This document shows, piece by piece, positions 5,426 through 5,571 of a DNA stretch of 5,571 bases. The notes under the pieces are model-generated. The model did no database searches. It was given only the letters and a program-made list of their open reading frames with translations, and was not told the DNA's origin. The position numbers and the translations under genes were made by a program. Each line of letters starts with the position of its first letter. Position 1 is the stretch's first letter. The DNA is taken from positions 1-5,571 of the forward strand of contig JAKADD010000192.1 in assembly GCA_021820825.1 (NCBI GenBank), read 5' to 3'. The DNA comes from Bacillota bacterium. GTDB lineage: Bacteria > Bacillota > Bacilli > Alicyclobacillales > SLC66.

Positions 5426-5447
5426 GCGTACGATGTTTTTCGTTAGC
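5426..5447 (+). promoter_or_regulatory. Small hairpin in the rpmE leader
   Basis: ACGA (5430-5433) pairs with TCGT (5440-5443) around a T-rich six-base loop; after a 2x2 internal loop, GC (5426-5427) can pair with GC (5446-5447). It ends directly before the ribosome binding site. Autogenous leader structures are known for L31 in several bacterial groups, but this stem is short and I cannot match it to a known one. Confidence 0.3.
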
Positions 5448-5456
5448 AGGAGGTGA
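5448..5456 (+). promoter_or_regulatory. Strong ribosome binding site of rpmE
   Basis: AGGAGGTGA is a full Shine-Dalgarno match, with GGAGG ending 9 bases before GTG at 5463. The closer GTG at 5458 runs into a stop after two codons, so 5463 is the start. Confidence 0.85.
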
Positions 5457-5462
5457 AGTGCG

Positions 5463-5571
5463 GTGAGGCAAGCGATTCATCCTGAGTATAAAAAGGCTAC
5501 GGTGACCTGTGCCTGCGGTGAGCAGTTTGAAACGGGGTCCGTCAAGACAAATCTGCGCGTCGAAGTGTGTT
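5463..5571 (+). CDS. rpmE: 50S ribosomal protein L31, zinc-binding type (5' part only)
   Basis: The first 36 codons of L31, a small protein of the large ribosomal subunit that bridges toward the small subunit; the gene runs off the window. The start [19 protein letters not shown] is the classic L31 N-terminus, with IHP (5-7) and the Cys-x-Cys pair C16 and C18. C36 at the window edge is the first cysteine of the second pair expected in the zinc-binding form; the fourth should lie three residues further on. This marks it as the C+ form and not the zinc-free YtiA-type paralogue that replaces it under zinc shortage. GTG start with a strong ribosome binding site and its own promoter. Its place after rho follows the Bacillus order, though here separated by the radical SAM gene and the small minus-strand gene. 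Confidence 0.95.
   Translation, partial: MRQAIHPEYKKATVTCACGEQFETGSVKTNLRVEVC

Overview
The window looks like chromosomal DNA of a spore-former-type Bacillota bacterium, perhaps near Alicyclobacillaceae. This is inferred from glpX, rho and rpmE lying on one strand in the order known from Bacillus (there murAB-glpX-rho-rpmE), strong purine-rich ribosome binding sites, sigma-A-like promoters, and a Firmicutes-type zinc-binding L31. Base composition is moderately GC-rich and looks even across the window. I see no insertion sequence, phage gene, tRNA, rRNA or CRISPR array.

Layout: a class I/II PLP aminotransferase resembling LL-diaminopimelate aminotransferase (6-1241); class II fructose-1,6-bisphosphatase GlpX (1272-2237); transcription terminator Rho (2353-3651), with its own extended -10 promoter in the 115-base gap before it; an uncharacterised radical SAM protein (3675-4946) 23 bases after rho and probably co-transcribed with it; then a 516-base stretch with no gene on the plus strand; then the start of rpmE, ribosomal protein L31 (5463 to the window end).

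That 516-base stretch is the least ordinary part. On the minus strand it holds a 46-codon gene (5258 down to 5118) with its own promoter and ribosome binding site. It encodes a single-span membrane peptide ending in a duplicated six-residue proline motif. The peptide gene converges on the radical SAM gene, and a long imperfect hairpin between them looks like a bidirectional terminator. It diverges from rpmE, and the shared promoter region carries several inverted and direct repeats, one of which brackets the -10 box of the peptide gene like an operator.

The housekeeping genes cover cell-wall/lysine precursor synthesis (probable), gluconeogenesis, transcription termination and translation. All five plus-strand genes start with GTG or TTG; only the small minus-strand gene starts with ATG. 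The best candidates for undescribed biology are the radical SAM protein linked to rho and rpmE, and the small membrane peptide. No evidence in the window shows that these two act together.
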